A DNA stretch of 64,000 bases, from assembly GCA_018825305.1 (NCBI GenBank), contig JAHJEO010000013.1, positions 51,508 through 115,507 of the forward strand, written 5' to 3'. Numbering within the stretch: position 1 is the first letter of the stretch; every line of letters begins with the position of its first letter. Positions 46,884 to 55,785 of this stretch are shown piece by piece. This stretch comes from Gammaproteobacteria bacterium (GTDB taxonomy: Bacteria > Pseudomonadota > Gammaproteobacteria > Burkholderiales > Rhodocyclaceae). The position numbers and the translations under genes were made by a program. The notes beneath the pieces are model-generated. The model did no database searches, was not told the origin of the DNA, and worked only from the letters and a program-made list of their open reading frames with translations.

Positions 46884-48203
46884 ATGAGTGCCCCACAACC
46901 CATCGACTCCCTGATCGAGCCGCGCTGGATCGTGCCGATCGAACCGGCCGACGTCACCCTCACCGGACATGCCCTGGCAATCGAAAAGGGGCGAATCCTT
47001 GCCATCCTGCCAGCGTCGGAGGCACTCGCCCGCTATGCCCCGCGACAGCGCATATCGCTGCCCCAACACGTACTGTTGCCAGGGCTGGTAAACCTTCATA
47101 CGCACGCGGCAATGTCTCTTCTGCGAGGCTTTGCCGACGACATGCCCCTGATGCGCTGGCTCAATGAACACATCTGGCCAGCCGAAGCACGCCACGTATC
47201 GCCAGACTTTGTTCGTGATGGAACACTGCTGGCCTGCTGGGAAATGCTGCGCGGCGGCATCACCTGCTTCAACGACATGTATTACTACCCGGAGGCCGCA
47301 GCCGAAGCCATCCTCGATACAGGAATCCGCGCCGCACTCGGCGTGACAGTAATCGAATTTCCCACAGCCTACGCCGCGGATGCCGCCGACTACCTCGCCA
47401 AAGGTCTGGCAACAAGGGATGCCTTGCGCGACAACCCCCTGCTTTCGTTCTGCCTCGCGCCTCACGCGCCCTATACGGTCAGCGACAAGACCTTCGAACG
47501 CATAGCAACGCTGGCCAATCAACTTGACCTGCCAGTGCACATTCACATCAACGAAACCCGCGCCGAAATCGAGGGCAGCATACGCCAACACGGTGTTCGC
47601 CCGCTGGCCCGGCTGCAACGAACCGGATTGCTGGGTCCCGGGCTAATCGGCGTCCACGGCGTCCACCTCGATTCGGATGAAATCGCCCTGCTGGGTGAGC
47701 ACGGTTGCCATCTGGCGCACTGCCCAACATCAAACATGAAACTCGGTAGCGGCATGGCCCCCATTCGATTGGCGCAAGCGCAGGGAGTTGGCGTGGGACT
47801 GGGCAGCGACGGCGCCGCCAGCAACAACCGCCTCGACCTGTTCCGCGAAATGCGCCATGCGGCCCTGCTCGGCAAGGTCGCGGAAGAGGATGCCGGCATC
47901 CTGCCGGCGGCAACCGTCCTGCGCATGGCGACCCTCGACGGTGCCAAGGCCCTCGGCCTTGAATCAGAAATTGGCTCGCTGCTGCCGGGAAAAAGCGCAG
48001 ATATCTGCGCCGTGCGCTTGGACGACTGGGCGATACAGCCGTGTTACGATCCGGTTTCGCATCTGGTTTATGTTGCTGGTCGCGAGCATGTCAGCCACAC
48101 ATGGGTGGCCGGACAATTACGCATATGCGAAGGCGCACCGGTTGGTTGCGACCCTCGATACTTGATTGAAACAGTAAGAATGTGGCATAATAGAATGGTG
48201 TAA
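46884..48203 (+). CDS. mtaD: TRZ/ATZ family hydrolase (MTA/SAH deaminase-like)
   Basis: Amidohydrolase of 439 residues. The zinc-binding start is LVNLHTHAAMSLLRGFADD. Further metal ligands are in LAPHAPYTVSD, HIHINETRAEI and GVHGVHLDSDEI, and GLGSDGAASNNRLDLF carries the last Asp. These match 5-methylthioadenosine/S-adenosylhomocysteine deaminases, which recycle MTA and SAH. The neighbourhood with the methyltransferase ubiG fits SAH disposal. The exact substrate is inferred from family and context. It is divergent from gyrA. Confidence 0.85.
   Translation: MSAPQPIDSLIEPRWIVPIEPADVTLTGHALAIEKGRILAILPASEALARYAPRQRISLPQHVLLPGLVNLHTHAAMSLLRGFADDMPLMRWLNEHIWPAEARHVSPDFVRDGTLLACWEMLRGGITCFNDMYYYPEAAAEAILDTGIRAALGVTVIEFPTAYAADAADYLAKGLATRDALRDNPLLSFCLAPHAPYTVSDKTFERIATLANQLDLPVHIHINETRAEIEGSIRQHGVRPLARLQRTGLLGPGLIGVHGVHLDSDEIALLGEHGCHLAHCPTSNMKLGSGMAPIRLAQAQGVGVGLGSDGAASNNRLDLFREMRHAALLGKVAEEDAGILPAATVLRMATLDGAKALGLESEIGSLLPGKSADICAVRLDDWAIQPCYDPVSHLVYVAGREHVSHTWVAGQLRICEGAPVGCDPRYLIETVRMWHNRMV
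48162..48191 (+). promoter_or_regulatory. Candidate sigma-70 promoter for the OmpA-like gene
   Basis: TTGATT (48162-48167) and CATAAT (48186-48191) are spaced by 18 bases inside the 3' end of mtaD. A shifted reading, TTGAAA (48166) with TAATAG (48188), has 16 bases. Either would give a leader of about 110 bases for the downstream gene. Confidence 0.4.
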
Positions 48204-48271
48204 TCGTAGTGGTTTGGTTACCGCGCAGAAGAAGAATCAGTGTCGCGGATCCGATCCGGTTATAGAGATTC

Positions 48272-48296
48272 GCCATCGCAAGTGATGGCATTTTTT
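48272..48296 (+). terminator. Hairpin with U-run between mtaD and ompA-like gene
   Basis: GCCATC and GATGGC pair around a six-base loop and are followed by ATTTTTT. It may end mtaD transcription. It also lies within 16 bases of the next start codon, just before GAGGGAG, so it could attenuate that gene if transcription begins upstream. Confidence 0.55.
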
Positions 48297-48311
48297 CCAA
48301 CGAGGGAGCAT

Positions 48312-48977
48312 ATGATCAAGAACACAGTCAAACTTTCACTGGTTGCGGCCACCCTGTTGGGTATCGGCGCCTCCGCTATTGCCCAGACCCCGGGCATCGA
48401 CAGGACCGGAACCGTCGGTTACGTCATCGATCAGCGCGACAACGTCGCCAAGAGCGGATTCGGCCTGTGCTGGCGCACCGGCTTCTGGACTCCGGCCATG
48501 GCCATCGCCGAGTGCGACCCGGACCTGGTGAAGAAGGCTGAGCCCATGAAAAAGGCCGCTGCCCCCGCCGCCGCCGCCGCGACGCCGAAGCCCGCTGCCG
48601 AGAAAATCACGCTGGCTGCCGATACGCTGTTCGATTTCGACAAGGCCACGCTGCGCTCCGAAGGCAAGAAGGCACTTGACGACCTCATCGCCAAAGTCGC
48701 CGGCATCAAGCTGGAAGTGATCATCGCCGTCGGCCACGCCGACCGCTTCGGCTCGGATGCCTACAACCAGAAACTTTCCGAGAAGCGTGCCGCTTCGGTC
48801 AAGGAGTATCTGGTGAGCAAGGGCATGGAAGCCAACCGCGTTTACACCGAAGGCAAGGGCGAGAAGCAGCCCGTCACCAAGCCGGATCAGTGCAAGGGTG
48901 CCAAGAGCGCCAAGGTCATCCAGTGCCTGCAGCCTGACCGTCGCGTTGAAATCGAAGTGATCGGCACGAAGAAGTAA
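48312..48977 (+). CDS. OmpA family outer membrane protein (small, peptidoglycan-binding)
   Basis: A 221-residue exported protein. The signal peptide [24 protein letters not shown] is cleaved at AIA-Q (quoted as [18 protein letters not shown]). A short N-terminal region with two Cys (GLCWRTG, AECDPD) follows, then an Ala/Pro linker and a C-terminal OmpA-like domain from residue 98: [36 protein letters not shown] and [13 protein letters not shown]. This domain binds peptidoglycan. There is no N-terminal eight-stranded barrel as in E. coli OmpA, so it likely links the outer membrane or periplasm to the wall. GAGGGAG precedes the ATG; a strong terminator follows. Confidence 0.88.
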   Translation: MIKNTVKLSLVAATLLGIGASAIAQTPGIDRTGTVGYVIDQRDNVAKSGFGLCWRTGFWTPAMAIAECDPDLVKKAEPMKKAAAPAAAAATPKPAAEKITLAADTLFDFDKATLRSEGKKALDDLIAKVAGIKLEVIIAVGHADRFGSDAYNQKLSEKRAASVKEYLVSKGMEANRVYTEGKGEKQPVTKPDQCKGAKSAKVIQCLQPDRRVEIEVIGTKK

Positions 48978-48993
48978 TCGTCCGCACTTCAGG

Positions 48994-49022
48994 AAAGCCC
49001 TGCGCATGCAGGGCTTTTTTTT
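48994..49022 (+). terminator. Rho-independent terminator after OmpA-like gene
   Basis: AAAGCCCTGC and GCAGGGCTTT form a perfect 10-pair stem with a GCAT loop and are followed by a run of T. It lies 17 bases after the stop codon. Confidence 0.92.
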
Positions 49023-49059
49023 GCCTATAGTGGTTCGAGAACATCCGAAAGATGAATTC

Positions 49060-49776
49060 ATGAACACCGCCAGCCAGCCTCGCAATGCCGATCCCCACGA
49101 ACTCGCCAAGTTCAGCGAACTGGCGCATCGCTGGTGGGATCCAAACTCGGAATTCAAACCCCTGCACGACATCAATCCGTTACGCCTCGACTGGATCGAC
49201 CGCGCCTGCCAACTTGCGGGAAAACGCGTAGTCGATGTGGGTTGCGGCGGCGGCATCCTGGCGGAGAGCATGGCTGCACGCGGGGCCCTGGTAACAGGCA
49301 TCGACCTGGCCGAAAAGGCATTGGGCGTTGCCCGCCTGCATTTGCTTGAAGCCGGCGGCAAGGTCGATTATCGCTATGTTGCCGCCGAACAATTGGCTGC
49401 AGAGCAACCCGCAGCATACGACGTCGTCACTTGTCTCGAAATGCTGGAGCACGTACCGGACCCTGCCAGTACGGTCAGTGCCTGCGCCACCCTGGTCAAA
49501 CCAGGCGGCCACGTCTTTTTCTCGACAATTAGCCGCAACCCCAAGGCCTACCTGCTGGCAGTCGTTGGGGCCGAATATGTTCTCAACATGCTGCCGCGCG
49601 GCACGCATGATTACGCAAAATTCATTCGCCCGTCGGAACTCGCGCGCATGGTGCGCGAGGCTGGCCTCGATGTGACAGAAGTGATCGGCATGACCTACAA
49701 CCCGCTTACCCGGCGCTATTCCCTCGGGCAGGACACCAGCGTGAACTACCTGCTGCGCGCTCGACGCAATGCCTGA
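49060..49776 (+). CDS. ubiG: Ubiquinone biosynthesis O-methyltransferase UbiG
   Basis: SAM-dependent enzyme of 238 residues carrying out both O-methylations of ubiquinone synthesis. The family start is [20 protein letters not shown] with [16 protein letters not shown] motif I is [16 protein letters not shown], and the post-motif is [15 protein letters not shown]. The late [15 protein letters not shown] is typical for UbiG. The stop overlaps the gph start by eight bases; the ubiG-gph pair is common in proteobacteria. Confidence 0.95.
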   Translation: MNTASQPRNADPHELAKFSELAHRWWDPNSEFKPLHDINPLRLDWIDRACQLAGKRVVDVGCGGGILAESMAARGALVTGIDLAEKALGVARLHLLEAGGKVDYRYVAAEQLAAEQPAAYDVVTCLEMLEHVPDPASTVSACATLVKPGGHVFFSTISRNPKAYLLAVVGAEYVLNMLPRGTHDYAKFIRPSELARMVREAGLDVTEVIGMTYNPLTRRYSLGQDTSVNYLLRARRNA

Positions 49777-50431
49777 GGCTGTATTCTTCGACCTCGACGG
49801 AACCCTCGCCGACACTGCTCCCGACTTGGCGGGTGCGCTAAACAAACTGCTGGCGGAACACGGGCGCACTGCATTGCCGCAGGCCGTGCTACGCCCGCAT
49901 GTCTCTGCTGGTGCCCGCGGCCTGCTGCGCGTCGGCTTCGACATCGCTCCGGACGACACCGCCTACCCAGCGCTGCACAAGCGCTTCATCGAACTCTACG
50001 AGGATGTACTTTGCGAGGCGACGACACTGTTCCCGGGCATAGACGCCCTCCTCGATTCACTCGACGCACAAGGCATCGTTTGGGGTGTTGTCACCAACAA
50101 ACCAGAACGTCTTACGCTGCCACTGATGGAGGCTCTAGGGCTCACCAAGCGCGCTGCTGCCATCGTCGGCGGTGATACCACTGCCAGGTCCAAGCCCGAT
50201 CCGCTACCGTTGATCCACGCCTGCTCGGTCGCAGGCGTCGCGGCAAACGCCTCGATGTATCTCGGCGACGACCTGCGTGACATCCAGGCCGGTGCCGCTG
50301 CGGGCATGTGCACGGTTGCCGTGACCTGGGGCTATCTCGGCGATGGCCCGGCAATCGACCAGTGGGGAGCGGATATCACGATCGACGCTCCCGAAGCGTT
50401 ACTTGCCGCGATGCATCAAGGTAACTGCTAG
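49769..50431 (+). CDS. gph: HAD-family phosphatase (phosphoglycolate phosphatase / MupP-like)
   Basis: A 220-residue HAD hydrolase. The catalytic motif is [15 protein letters not shown] with both Asp. [11 protein letters not shown] is motif [17 protein letters not shown] carries the motif III Lys, and [12 protein letters not shown] is motif IV. Assigned to phosphoglycolate phosphatase by family. In Pseudomonas the gene beside ubiG encodes the MurNAc-6-P phosphatase MupP, so that role is a real alternative. It is coupled to ubiG by overlap. Confidence 0.85.
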   Translation: MPEAVFFDLDGTLADTAPDLAGALNKLLAEHGRTALPQAVLRPHVSAGARGLLRVGFDIAPDDTAYPALHKRFIELYEDVLCEATTLFPGIDALLDSLDAQGIVWGVVTNKPERLTLPLMEALGLTKRAAAIVGGDTTARSKPDPLPLIHACSVAGVAANASMYLGDDLRDIQAGAAAGMCTVAVTWGYLGDGPAIDQWGADITIDAPEALLAAMHQGNC

Positions 50432-50559
50432 CCGCCCACCGGATACACATCGGCACTATTTTGGATCGTTGCGTGACCCATGTCACCCACAGTACCTGAA
50501 ATGGCCTTATGATTCGGCACCCACCGATTCTTTTTCTCACCCAAGATCAGGAGCCGCAG

Positions 50560-50856
50560 ATGAACAAATCCGAACTCGTCGAAGTTGTTGCCAAGGAAGC
50601 CGAACTAAGCAAAGCTGCAGCCGAGCGTGTCCTTTCCGCTGTAATCGGAGCTGTTGTCAAAACGGTTTCCAAGGGTAACGCGGTTACTCTGGTCGGGTTC
50701 GGCTCATTCAAGCCAGCCAAACGTGCCGCCCGCACCGGCAAGAACCCCAAGACCGGTGCTGCCATCAAGATCGCCGCGACCACCGTGCCCAAGTTCTCGG
50801 CCGGCGCCACCTTCAAGGCAGCCGTTGCCGGCAAGAAAGCCGCGAAAAAGAAGTAA
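50560..50856 (+). CDS. HU-family DNA-binding protein
   Basis: A 98-residue histone-like protein: NKSELVEVVAKEAELSKAAA, GFGSFKPAKRAARTGKNPKT (beta-arm start) and a C-terminal FKAAVAGKKAAKKK lysine/alanine tail slightly longer than in HU-beta. It binds and bends DNA without strong sequence preference. GGAG lies seven bases before the ATG. It is a single-gene unit followed by a small stem. Confidence 0.92.
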   Translation: MNKSELVEVVAKEAELSKAAAERVLSAVIGAVVKTVSKGNAVTLVGFGSFKPAKRAARTGKNPKTGAAIKIAATTVPKFSAGATFKAAVAGKKAAKKK

Positions 50857-50872
50857 TTCAATCGAAAGAGGG

Positions 50873-50895
50873 TGAAATCCGGATACCGGGTTTCA
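50873..50895 (+). terminator. Possible 3' stem after HU gene
   Basis: TGAAATCCGG and CCGGGTTTCA can pair (one T:G wobble) with a three-base loop, 16 bases after the HU stop. No T-tract follows, so it may only protect the transcript end or act in a Rho-dependent way. Confidence 0.4.
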
Positions 50896-50920
50896 TCGTG
50901 CAAAACCAATATTTCCGGGT

Positions 50921-51220
50921 ATGACTCAAGAACAGCCACCGATTCCGCAACCACCCCCACCGCCTGATCCGCGACGCCGTTTGCGCGAGCTCCTGTCTGT
51001 TCCGGAGCGGGATCGAACCGATGCGCAGTGGGACGAAATAATCGAGCTCGAAATCCAGCTTGCCCCAGGCAACAGGATAGGCGCGTCGCCCGGTGGCGGC
51101 GGGGGTGGCGGTGGCGGGAACAATCGTTCAAACCCCGCGCCTACCGGCCAGAAACCTAATCAAGCAAAGAAGAACCGTCCCCGGTGGGGTAGCGGTCGCC
51201 AAAACCAACCCAAAAAATAG
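50921..51220 (+). CDS. Small disordered Pro/Gly-rich hypothetical protein
   Basis: A 99-residue protein with three parts. The proline run is QPPIPQPPPPPDPRRR. A short helical middle (LRELLSVPERDRTDAQWDEI) comes next. The tail is nine consecutive Gly followed by a basic Asn/Lys/Arg segment (KKNRPRWGSGRQNQPKK). There is no signal peptide. The basic, RGG-like tail suggests nucleic-acid contact, but this is inference. It lies between the HU and isocitrate dehydrogenase-like genes on the same strand. No family is recognised. Confidence 0.6.
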   Translation: MTQEQPPIPQPPPPPDPRRRLRELLSVPERDRTDAQWDEIIELEIQLAPGNRIGASPGGGGGGGGGNNRSNPAPTGQKPNQAKKNRPRWGSGRQNQPKK

Positions 51221-51246
51221 CAGGGGAGAATGGAGCATGAAGTTTC

Positions 51247-52290
51247 ATGAACTCAACCTCACCCACCATTGCCGCAACGCTCATCCCCGGTGATGGCATC
51301 GGGCCGGAGATAACAGAAGCCACACTGGAAGTACTTGACGCACTCGGAGCGCCGTTTGTCTGGGACCGTCAGGTTGCCGGCATGGCCGGCGTCAATGCCT
51401 GTGGCGACCCGCTCCCTCCCGCCTGCCTTGATAGCATTCGCAGTACACGGCTTGCGCTCAAAGGCCCGCTGGAAACACCTATCGGCGGCGGCTACCGCTC
51501 GTCGAACGTTCGCCTGCGTGAAGAGTTCAAGCTCTACGCCAACCTGCGCCCGGCGCGCACCATAGTTCCTGGCGGCCGCTACGACGACATCGACCTGGTG
51601 CTGGTTCGCGAGAACAACGAAGGCCTCTACATGGGCTACGAGCACTTTATCCCGATCGACGGCGACCCCCATGCGGTCGGCATGTCGACTGGAATCAATA
51701 CGCGCCAGGGCTGTCGCCGCATTGTCCATTTCGCATTCGACTACGCCATCCGCAAGGGCCGCAAGAAAGTCACGGTGGTGCACAAGGCCAACATCATGAA
51801 GGCCCTGACCGGCATCTTTCTTGAGACGGCCCGCCAGATACACGAAGCCGAATACGCCGGCCGTATAGAGTTCGAAGAGGTGATTGTCGATGCCTGCGCC
51901 ATGAAGTTGGTGATGAACCCCTGGCAGTTCGATGTCCTCGTGACGACCAACCTCTTCGGCGACATCCTGTCGGACGAAATCGCCGGACTCGTTGGCGGAC
52001 TCGGCATGGCTCCTGGCGCGAACATCGGCGAACACGCCGCGATATTCGAAGCGGTACATGGTTCGGCTCCCGACATCGCCGGCAAGGGCATCGCCAACCC
52101 GATCGCGCTGATGCTAGCCGCCGCCATGATGCTTGACCATGTCGAGCGTCCGGACCTCGGTGACCGACTGCGTGCCGCTATCGATGCGACTCTCAACACC
52201 GATCAGGTGCGTACCGGCGACCTTGGCGGAAAGGCCACTACCCGCGAGTTCGCCGCAGCACTGGTGAAAAGAATCCAAGCAAGCGCGTAG
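51247..52290 (+). CDS. Isocitrate/isopropylmalate dehydrogenase family (NAD-type isocitrate dehydrogenase)
   Basis: A 347-residue beta-decarboxylating dehydrogenase. The start is ATLIPGDGIGPEITEATLEV. The substrate loop is SSNVRLREEFKLYANLRPAR (the SSN-R...R...R pattern of isocitrate enzymes). The catalytic Tyr is in VRENNEGLYMGYEH and the Lys in VVHKANIMKAL. Metal Asp residues are in NLFGDILSDEIAGLVGG, and the cofactor end is EAVHGSAPDIAGKGIANP. The short single-subunit form with GSAPDIAG points to an NAD-type isocitrate dehydrogenase or a homoisocitrate relative, distinct from the usual long NADP-Icd. The ATG follows AGGGGAG by about 20 bases; two closer ATGs are out of frame. Confidence 0.82.
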   Translation: MNSTSPTIAATLIPGDGIGPEITEATLEVLDALGAPFVWDRQVAGMAGVNACGDPLPPACLDSIRSTRLALKGPLETPIGGGYRSSNVRLREEFKLYANLRPARTIVPGGRYDDIDLVLVRENNEGLYMGYEHFIPIDGDPHAVGMSTGINTRQGCRRIVHFAFDYAIRKGRKKVTVVHKANIMKALTGIFLETARQIHEAEYAGRIEFEEVIVDACAMKLVMNPWQFDVLVTTNLFGDILSDEIAGLVGGLGMAPGANIGEHAAIFEAVHGSAPDIAGKGIANPIALMLAAAMMLDHVERPDLGDRLRAAIDATLNTDQVRTGDLGGKATTREFAAALVKRIQASA

Positions 52291-52468
52291 CGCCCGCACG
52301 GCAGGTGCGGCGGGCCGTACGCAGTCGCCCTTCTCCGTTCCCTCTGCGACCTCCACACGATATCTGCAACGAGGGGCAAGCACCAAGGCCCGGTGCTAGA
52401 ATCGCGCCCGGTTTGAAGCAATACGCTCCATTCCACCGGCCTTGAACTTCCTTCTGGGCCGGCAAGTT

Positions 52469-52556
52469 GGAGGCGTGGCAGAGTGGTCGATTGCACCGGT
52501 CTTGAAAACCGGCAAAGGGCAACCTTTCGTGAGTTCGAATCTCACCGCCTCCGCCA
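52469..52556 (+). tRNA. tRNA-Ser (anticodon UGA)
   Basis: An 88-nt cloverleaf. The acceptor GGAGGCG pairs with CGCCTCC, then discriminator G and an encoded CCA. The anticodon stem is CCGGT/ACCGG with loop CTTGAAA, giving anticodon TGA at 52503-52505. A long variable arm (typical of Ser) precedes the T-arm with TTCGAAT. It reads UCA and, with wobble, other UCN codons. A TAGAAT box at 52397 followed by a GC-rich stretch may be its -10 region. Confidence 0.97.
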
Positions 52557-52608
52557 GCAGCAGACAACCCTGCCCACCGTTGCAGACCGTCGCCAGACCG
52601 CGCGACGG

Positions 52609-52635
52609 GAAAAGTCGGCGCTGGCGGCACGGCGA
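52609..52635 (+). repeat. Interspersed repeat copy 8 (intergenic, tRNA-Ser to rlmD)
   Basis: GAAAAGTCGGCGCTGGCG, GC, ACGGCG in non-coding DNA between tRNA-Ser and the end of rlmD. Confidence 0.75.
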
Positions 52636-52664
52636 ATCGGCATGCCGGCGTTGCCGTTTCCGTT

Positions 52665-53960
52665 TCAGCGCTCGAACAAAGCAATCGACTCGACGTGCGA
52701 GGTCTGCGGAAACATGTTGCCGATGCCGGCCCCGCGCAAACGGTAGCCGTGCTGATTCACCAGCACACCGGCGTCGCGCGCCAGTGTCGCCGGACTGCAT
52801 GCCACATAGACGATACGTTGCGGATACGGCTCGGCCAGCGCGGTGACTAGCGCCAGAGCACCCTCGCGCGGTGGGTCGATCAGCATTTTGTCGAAGGGGC
52901 CAAGCGCAGCAAGGCTCTCTGCCGTCACCTCGAACAGATTGGCGACCTGAAATTCGGCCAACTTGTCGAGGCCATTCAATGCGGCATTGGCATGGGCCCG
53001 GTCGACCAGCGTCTGGCTGCCCTCGACACCGACGACCAGCGCGCCATGACTGGCGATTGGCAGCGTGAAATTACCGAGGCCGCAAAACATATCGGCGATG
53101 CGCTCACCGGGATGCGGTTCCAGCAGGCCCATCGCACGCCGAACCAGCACGCGGTTTATGCCGAAATTGACCTGGGTGAAATCGGTTGGCTGAAACTGTA
53201 GCGTCACACCGAAATCGGGCAACGTGTAACTTAACGGCCGAGCGGCAAGGGGGTAAAACTGCGCCACGGTCGCCGGCCCGCCTGTCTGCAAATAGAGAAC
53301 GACGCCATGGGTATCGGCAAAGGCACGCAGCAGACCTTCGTCCGCCGTGCTCAGTTGTTCAAGAATGCGCAGAACCAACACTGTCTGATCGTCCGCAACC
53401 GCCACTTCGATTTGCGGCAGACGGTCCGGTATCGACATGGCTGAAACAAGATCGCGTAACACCGGCAACAGCGCCGCGATTTTCTCGGGCAGCACCTTGC
53501 AGGTCAGCATGTCGGCCACATAACTGCTGCGGCGCTCGTGAAACCCCACCAGCACGCCGCCTTTCTTCGGCACCATGCGCACCGATAGGCGGGCACGGCG
53601 ACGATAACCCCAGTCCGGGCCGCCAATCGGCGGAAATACGGTTTCCGGCTTCAGGCGGGAAATGTGCCACAGCGCATCCTCCAGAACCCGCTGCTTGGCC
53701 GCCACCTGCGCCCCTGCCTCCAGATGCTGCATGCTGCAACCGCCGCATACGCCAAAATGCGGGCATAGTGGCGACACACGCTGACTCGACTCACGATGAA
53801 TGGCGACCACTGTCGCCTTCTCGAACTTCGGCTTGCGCCGATAGCTGGAATACTCGACGCGCTCGCCTGGTAGCGCACCTTCGATGAATATAGCCTTGCC
53901 GTCAACGTGCGCAACGCCGCGACCTTCATGATCCAGTGACTCGACAATGGCCTCGGGCAT
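52665..53960 (-). CDS. rlmD: 23S rRNA (uracil-1939-C5)-methyltransferase RlmD
   Basis: A 431-residue tRNA/rRNA m5U methyltransferase. The N-terminal TRAM domain is [20 protein letters not shown]. The Fe-S cluster cysteines are in [14 protein letters not shown] plus a later Cys in LTCKVLPEK. The SAM site is [16 protein letters not shown]. The catalytic nucleophile Cys is in [14 protein letters not shown], and the general-base region is LIDPPREGA. It is divergent from the DUF7931-like gene. Confidence 0.94.
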   Translation of the reverse strand: MPEAIVESLDHEGRGVAHVDGKAIFIEGALPGERVEYSSYRRKPKFEKATVVAIHRESSQRVSPLCPHFGVCGGCSMQHLEAGAQVAAKQRVLEDALWHISRLKPETVFPPIGGPDWGYRRRARLSVRMVPKKGGVLVGFHERRSSYVADMLTCKVLPEKIAALLPVLRDLVSAMSIPDRLPQIEVAVADDQTVLVLRILEQLSTADEGLLRAFADTHGVVLYLQTGGPATVAQFYPLAARPLSYTLPDFGVTLQFQPTDFTQVNFGINRVLVRRAMGLLEPHPGERIADMFCGLGNFTLPIASHGALVVGVEGSQTLVDRAHANAALNGLDKLAEFQVANLFEVTAESLAALGPFDKMLIDPPREGALALVTALAEPYPQRIVYVACSPATLARDAGVLVNQHGYRLRGAGIGNMFPQTSHVESIALFER

Positions 53961-54047
53961 GGCGGACGCCTTGAAAAATGGCGCGATTATAATGGTCGCA
54001 TCAACGCAATGCTGCCGGGCAACCTGACAAAATAGCGGAGCTGGAAC

Positions 54048-54518
54048 ATGATCGAACCATTCGACAGTGAAGCGGGCTATCGCGCCGCAATCGACGCCAC
54101 TCTAAATCTGGCGTGCCGCGAACTTCGCATCTTCGATGCAAACCTGGAACGCATGGCACTCGACGAGCCCGAGCGCAGCGGCTTGCTGTTGCGCTTCCTC
54201 GGCGGCGAATCCGGCAGACGTCTGCATATTGCTCTGCATGATCCCGAACCATTGCAGATAAGGCACCCGCGACTGCTCAATCTGATCCGTAGCCACGGCC
54301 ATCAGATCGAGGTTCGCCAAACCCCAGACCATTTGCGGCAACTTGCCGACTGCCTGGTACTGGCCGACGCCGCGCACGGCGTCATTCGTTTCCACGCCGA
54401 CCACGCCCGCGGCAAACACGTCACGGATGACACCATTGAGCTTCACCCCTACTGGCAGCGCTTTGACGATCTTTGGAAGGAATGTCAGATATGCACTCCA
54501 TCGGCCGCCGGCTATTGA
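54048..54518 (+). CDS. Conserved hypothetical protein (DUF7931-like)
   Basis: A 156-residue soluble protein: [20 protein letters not shown], then [20 protein letters not shown], then [20 protein letters not shown]. The pattern of a strand-forming REL-RIFD segment followed by conserved His-rich strands resembles a small phospholipase-D-like or nuclease-like half domain. From memory it matches the DUF7931 type. GGAG lies nine bases before the ATG. It is divergent from rlmD. The function is unknown. Confidence 0.75.
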   Translation: MIEPFDSEAGYRAAIDATLNLACRELRIFDANLERMALDEPERSGLLLRFLGGESGRRLHIALHDPEPLQIRHPRLLNLIRSHGHQIEVRQTPDHLRQLADCLVLADAAHGVIRFHADHARGKHVTDDTIELHPYWQRFDDLWKECQICTPSAAGY

Positions 54519-54577
54519 TACTGGAAGACTCAAAAATATAATTATCGGCAGCCCGCATTTTACTTTCATGGCATTGC

Positions 54578-54583
54578 TATAAT
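54578..54583 (+). promoter_or_regulatory. Candidate -10 box for the Met-rich lipoprotein gene
   Basis: A perfect TATAAT, 85 bases before the lipoprotein ATG, without a good -35 partner. A second possibility just downstream is TTGACT (54590) with TTTATT (54612), spaced by 16 bases. Confidence 0.35.
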
Positions 54584-54667
54584 CCTGCGTTGACTGGGTC
54601 GCTCCCGGTCTTTTATTGGGCTTTTTTTCGAATCATCGTTACTTTTATCGATAAAGGATTACAAGAC

Positions 54668-54946
54668 ATGAAGCACTCGCTCCTCGTTGCCGCTCTGGTT
54701 GCCCTCGCCGTCTCCGCCTGTGGCAAAAAGGAAGAGCCGGTTGCCGCCGCTCCCGCTCCTGCTGCTGCCCCCGCTCCGGCTGCTGCTGCTCCGGCTGCTC
54801 CGGCTGGCATGGAAGGCATGCAGCAAGGCATGGCCGGCATGGCCGGCATGGAAGCCCCGAAGGGCATGGAAGGCATGGCTGCCGCTCCGGCCGCTGCTGC
54901 CCCCGCTGCTGCTGCTCCTGCTGCTGCCGAACCCGCCAAGAAGTAA
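54668..54946 (+). CDS. Met/Ala/Pro-rich low-complexity lipoprotein
   Basis: A 92-residue small lipoprotein. The signal peptide is KHSLLVAALVALAVSAC with lipobox AVSAC (lipidated Cys18), followed by GKKEEP. The rest is low complexity: alternating Ala/Pro tracts flank a Met/Gly block made of repeats of the type GMEGM, GMAGM. About ten methionines fall within 24 residues. Such Met clusters can bind Cu(I), but no function is shown. It stands alone between the DUF7931-like gene and a strong terminator, so it is an independent transcript. Confidence 0.75.
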   Translation: MKHSLLVAALVALAVSACGKKEEPVAAAPAPAAAPAPAAAAPAAPAGMEGMQQGMAGMAGMEAPKGMEGMAAAPAAAAPAAAAPAAAEPAKK

Positions 54947-54960
54947 TTCTTCCGGTGGTC

Positions 54961-54989
54961 AAAAAAGCCGGCGCAAGCCGGCTTTTTTT
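54961..54989. terminator. Bidirectional rho-independent terminator
   Basis: AAAAAAGCCGGC-GCAA-GCCGGCTTTTTTT is a near-perfect stem with T-runs on both strands. It separates the lipoprotein gene from the convergent MBL-fold gene. Confidence 0.93.
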
Positions 54990-55016
54990 CGCCTGTTATT
55001 TGCCGAGGGCCGGCTC

Positions 55017-55784
55017 TCAGCTGGTCCGAATCTCCCGCCAGCCAAAACCCTCGACCTGTCCGGCGACGCCGATCCACTCTTGGCTACAGCCCATGGCACC
55101 AGCCAGTGCCGTGCGGGCCAACTCAGACGTGTTGTTCTGCTCGCTCAAGTGGGCCGCCACAACATGCTGCAATCGTCGGCGATCAATCCGGCCCAGCAGG
55201 TCCGCAGCAACTGCATTGTCCAGGTGACCAAGCCTGCCACCGACCCGACGCTTGAGCGATAGCGGATAACTTCCATTTTCGAGCATGTGCAAGTCGTGGT
55301 TGCATTCCAGCACCAGGCTGTCGCAACCGTTGAGCATCTCGACCATATGGGGGGTAATGCAGCCAGCATCGGTCAGCACGCCCAGCCGCCACTGGCCGTC
55401 GCCGATAACGAACTGGGTCGGCTCGCGTGCGTCGTGCGGAACCGGAAAGGGGTGGACCTGCAGATCGCCAAGGGCAAAGGTGCTATGGCTATCGAAGAGG
55501 CTTGCCTCGAGCTTCCCGGCAAGCCCTGCCGCGGCATGAGTCCCATGGCTCATATGCACACTCAGGGAAAACCGCCCCGCCGCACGAGTCACGCCGCCAA
55601 CATGGTCACCGTGCTCATGAGTAACGAGAATTGCATCCAGATCATCGGGCGCGAGACCCAGTCGCGCCAGCCGGGTGGCCAACTCGCGCGGACCAAACCC
55701 GCAATCGATCAAGACCCGCGTCCGCCCGCTCTCGACCAGCAAGGCATTGCCCTTGCTGCCGCTACCGAGCGAGGCGAAGCGCAC
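55017..55784 (-). CDS. MBL-fold metallohydrolase (YycJ/WalJ-like)
   Basis: A 255-residue metallo-beta-lactamase-fold hydrolase. The start is RFASLGSGSKGNALLVESG with RVLIDCGFGPREL. The metal motif is LVTHEHGDHVGGV (HxHxDH), and later ligands are in LECNHDLHML and HLSEQNN. The SLGSGSKGN start is diagnostic of the YycJ/WalJ group of predicted exonucleases or phosphodiesterases. It lies one base after bamC, so it is likely the third gene of dapA-bamC-MBL. Confidence 0.88.
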   Translation of the reverse strand: MRFASLGSGSKGNALLVESGRTRVLIDCGFGPRELATRLARLGLAPDDLDAILVTHEHGDHVGGVTRAAGRFSLSVHMSHGTHAAAGLAGKLEASLFDSHSTFALGDLQVHPFPVPHDAREPTQFVIGDGQWRLGVLTDAGCITPHMVEMLNGCDSLVLECNHDLHMLENGSYPLSLKRRVGGRLGHLDNAVAADLLGRIDRRRLQHVVAAHLSEQNNTSELARTALAGAMGCSQEWIGVAGQVEGFGWREIRTS

Positions 55785-55785
55785 G

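Noticed and set aside
52374..52402. Full promoter for tRNA-Ser
   Set aside because: A TAGAAT -10-like box exists but no acceptable -35 at 16-18 bases.
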